In this document: positions 4,668 to 5,777 of the stretch, in pieces
How the letters are laid out: every line of letters starts with the position of its first letter
How positions within the stretch are numbered: the stretch's first letter is position 1
Assembly (NCBI GenBank): GCA_020851915.1
Contig: JADZBT010000108.1
Span: forward strand, 1-5,777
Reading direction: 5' to 3'
DNA: 5,777 nucleotides
DNA from: Alphaproteobacteria bacterium
GTDB lineage: Bacteria > Pseudomonadota > Alphaproteobacteria > Rickettsiales > RI-342
The notes under the pieces: model-generated
What the model saw: the letters and a program-made list of their open reading frames with translations, nothing else
Told to the model about the DNA's origin: nothing
The model's database searches: none
Made by a program: the position numbers and the translations under genes

Positions 4668-5282
4668 ATGCAGCCAGAATATTGGAAACAGGCGACGCGA
4701 GAACTATCGGAGCGCGACCCCGTGCTGGCCGGGATCATCGCCCGCTATGACGGTGAAATGCTGAAGAGCGAGGGTAACGCGTTCCGTACCCTGACACAGG
4801 CCATCGTCGGCCAGCAGATTTCCGTGAAGGCCGCCGACAGCATCTGGAACCGGCTGGAGGCCGGGCTCGGAAAGGTCACCCCCCAGACGATGCACTCCCA
4901 TCCCGACGACGCCATGCGCGCCTACGGCCTCTCGCGCCAGAAAGTGCTATACCTGAAGGACATCGCCCACCACTTCCTCGAAGGCATGGACCCCGACCAC
5001 TGGCACAGCTTAAGCGATGACGAGGTGGTGAAGGCGCTGATACACATCAAGGGCATAGGCCGCTGGACAGCGGAGATGTTCCTCATCTTCTACCTGCTTC
5101 GCCCCAACGTGTTCCCGGTGGCCGACCTCGGCCTGATGAACGCCATCAGCCGCCACTACGGCAAAGGCCGCGCGCCCAGCAAGACCGCGCTCGCGAAGCT
5201 CTCCAAACGCTGGCAGCCATGGCGTACGGTGGCGACGTGGTATCTCTGGCGCAGCCTCGATCCCGTGCCGGTGGAGTATTAG
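4668..5282 (+). CDS. alkA: DNA-3-methyladenine glycosylase II, HhH-GPD superfamily
   Basis: Base-excision repair enzyme that removes alkylated purines such as 3-methyladenine. The 204 residues correspond to the compact AlkA/MagI-like catalytic core; E. coli AlkA (282 residues) has an extra N-terminal domain that is absent here. Seen are the early helix FRTLTQAIVGQQISVKAADSIW (39-60), the helix-hairpin-helix LIHIKGIGRWTAEMF (124-138), and the catalytic aspartate in VFPVADLGLMNAI (Asp153), followed by the family ending WQPWRTVATWYLWRSLD (182-198). There is no FCL cysteine cluster after the aspartate, which argues against the iron-sulfur Nth/MutY branches. The start at 4668 is preferred over 4662 on ribosome-binding-site spacing. 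It is divergent from fumC and followed after one base by a lysozyme gene, which suggests co-transcription. No Ada-type operator was recognised upstream. Function is confident; exact substrate range is inferred. Confidence 0.92.
   Translation: MQPEYWKQATRELSERDPVLAGIIARYDGEMLKSEGNAFRTLTQAIVGQQISVKAADSIWNRLEAGLGKVTPQTMHSHPDDAMRAYGLSRQKVLYLKDIAHHFLEGMDPDHWHSLSDDEVVKALIHIKGIGRWTAEMFLIFYLLRPNVFPVADLGLMNAISRHYGKGRAPSKTALAKLSKRWQPWRTVATWYLWRSLDPVPVEY
5273..5276 (+). promoter_or_regulatory. Ribosome binding site of the lysozyme gene inside the glycosylase 3' end
   Basis: GGAG lies 7 nt before the ATG at 5284 and within the last codons of the glycosylase gene, whose TAG stop (5280-5282) is separated from that ATG by a single A. 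This arrangement favours translational coupling. Confidence 0.6.
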
Positions 5283-5283
5283 A

Positions 5284-5777
5284 ATGCTGCGAATTCCCCG
5301 TGCGGTTGTGGCGCGCTTCACCTCCCTGCCTCGCAAAAAGAAGATCGCGGTCGTTGCGGCGTTTGCATCGGCGGTGTTGATCGTCCTTGCGCTCCCGCTG
5401 GTGGAGCGCATGCGGCAATATCATACCATCTATACCGAGTACCACGCGCATTTCTATGCCGAATACCTCAAGACCATCCCGGACTATCAGGCGGAATACT
5501 ATGCCAAATACTACGCCAGCTATTACGCGGAATACTACACCTCGCCCAGCTATCGCGAGGCCCTGCAATACGCCTTGCCGGAATATTCGGAAGCCAGCCT
5601 GCGCTATCCTCCCAGCCCCATCTCCGGCTTATCTACAGGCAGCACAGGATTGGCCTATATCCGTCAGTTCGAGGGCTTCCGTGGCATCCCCTACCGCGAC
5701 CCGATAGGCAAGATGACCGTGGGCTACGGGCATCTGGTGCGTAAAGGCGAATATTTCGGCGGCATCACCCGCGACCA
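5284..5777 (+). CDS. Membrane-anchored GH24 (T4-type) lysozyme with tyrosine-rich linker, C-terminally cut by window edge
   Basis: Peptidoglycan muramidase-like protein; 164 complete codons are visible and the frame is still open at the window end. Residues 1-20 are basic (R11, R17, K18-K20) and residues 21-40 form one hydrophobic segment with no clear signal-peptidase site. This predicts an inner-membrane anchor with the rest in the periplasm, or a signal-anchor-release type. Residues 46-108 hold 18 tyrosines, including four tandem A-x-Y-Y units (70-85). From about 122 the lysozyme domain begins with IRQFEGFRGIPYRD, then PIGKMTVGYGH. Glu130, Asp139 and Thr145 have the same spacing (E-8-D-5-T) as Glu11, Asp20 and Thr26 of T4 lysozyme, so the catalytic triad appears intact. 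No holin or other lysis gene is visible, and codon use resembles the neighbours. It may be a domesticated phage lysozyme, a cell-wall remodelling enzyme or a prophage edge. Confidence 0.85.
   Translation, partial: MLRIPRAVVARFTSLPRKKKIAVVAAFASAVLIVLALPLVERMRQYHTIYTEYHAHFYAEYLKTIPDYQAEYYAKYYASYYAEYYTSPSYREALQYALPEYSEASLRYPPSPISGLSTGSTGLAYIRQFEGFRGIPYRDPIGKMTVGYGHLVRKGEYFGGITRD
5491..5538 (+). repeat. Four tandem 12-bp units coding A-x-Y-Y in the lysozyme linker
   Basis: The codons for residues 70-85 form four in-frame 12-bp units encoding AEYY, AKYY, ASYY and AEYY. Synonymous differences (TAC/TAT, GCG/GCC) show that the units are not recent exact duplications, so the peptide pattern seems to be kept by selection or to be an old expansion. 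Confidence 0.7.

Noticed and set aside
5387..5707. Plus-strand frame of 106 codons rich in Arg, Thr and Pro
   Set aside because: It overlaps the lysozyme gene in another frame; the low-complexity composition reflects the Tyr-rich codons read out of frame.
5284..5777. Prophage boundary marked by the lysozyme
   Set aside because: No integrase, holin, tail or attachment site is visible, and base composition does not change at the gene start; the window ends too early to decide.

Overview
This looks like chromosomal housekeeping DNA from a bacterium, most likely an alphaproteobacterium. The case rests on moderately high-GC coding sequence, the gene families present, and a dispersed palindromic repeat with GTCATTCC/GGGATGAC ends of the type scattered through many alphaproteobacterial genomes. 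The taxonomic call is inference; no rRNA or other marker is present. No tRNA, CRISPR array, insertion sequence or phage structural gene was seen.

Layout from left to right. Positions 1-458 (minus) hold the 5' third or less of metE, cobalamin-independent methionine synthase, cut by the window edge. A 334-bp divergent intergenic region (459-792) carries the metE leader, a candidate metE promoter, one palindromic repeat and two small inverted repeats of similar sequence. Positions 793-1476 (+) encode an ElbB-type DJ-1/PfpI glyoxalase. A second copy of the palindromic repeat fills the gap to 1562-2407 (+), a 3-mercaptopyruvate sulfurtransferase (SseA type). An AT-rich spacer leads to 2510-2974 (+), an unrecognised 154-residue protein with AT-richer codon use than its neighbours. 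A convergent intergenic region (2975-3146) holds three hairpins, two of them a diverged form of the palindromic repeat. Positions 3147-4565 (minus) encode a class II fumarase (FumC).

The 4566-4667 region between fumC and the next, divergent gene contains two mirror-image arrays of five heptamers each, and their gene-proximal ends contain the Shine-Dalgarno sequences of both genes. Positions 4668-5282 (+) encode an AlkA/HhH-GPD DNA-3-methyladenine glycosylase. One base after its stop, at 5284, begins a partial GH24 (T4-type) lysozyme that runs off the window. It has an N-terminal membrane anchor, a very tyrosine-rich linker and an intact E-8-D-5-T catalytic triad.

How the genes work together: metE, sseA and elbB touch sulfur/methionine and thiol or carbonyl chemistry, but they are not one operon (metE is divergent), so a shared role is only suggestive. 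fumC is a stand-alone TCA-cycle gene. The glycosylase and lysozyme are probably co-transcribed and translationally coupled. No complete undescribed system is evident. The most unusual items are the tyrosine-rich tethered lysozyme and the mirrored heptamer arrays.
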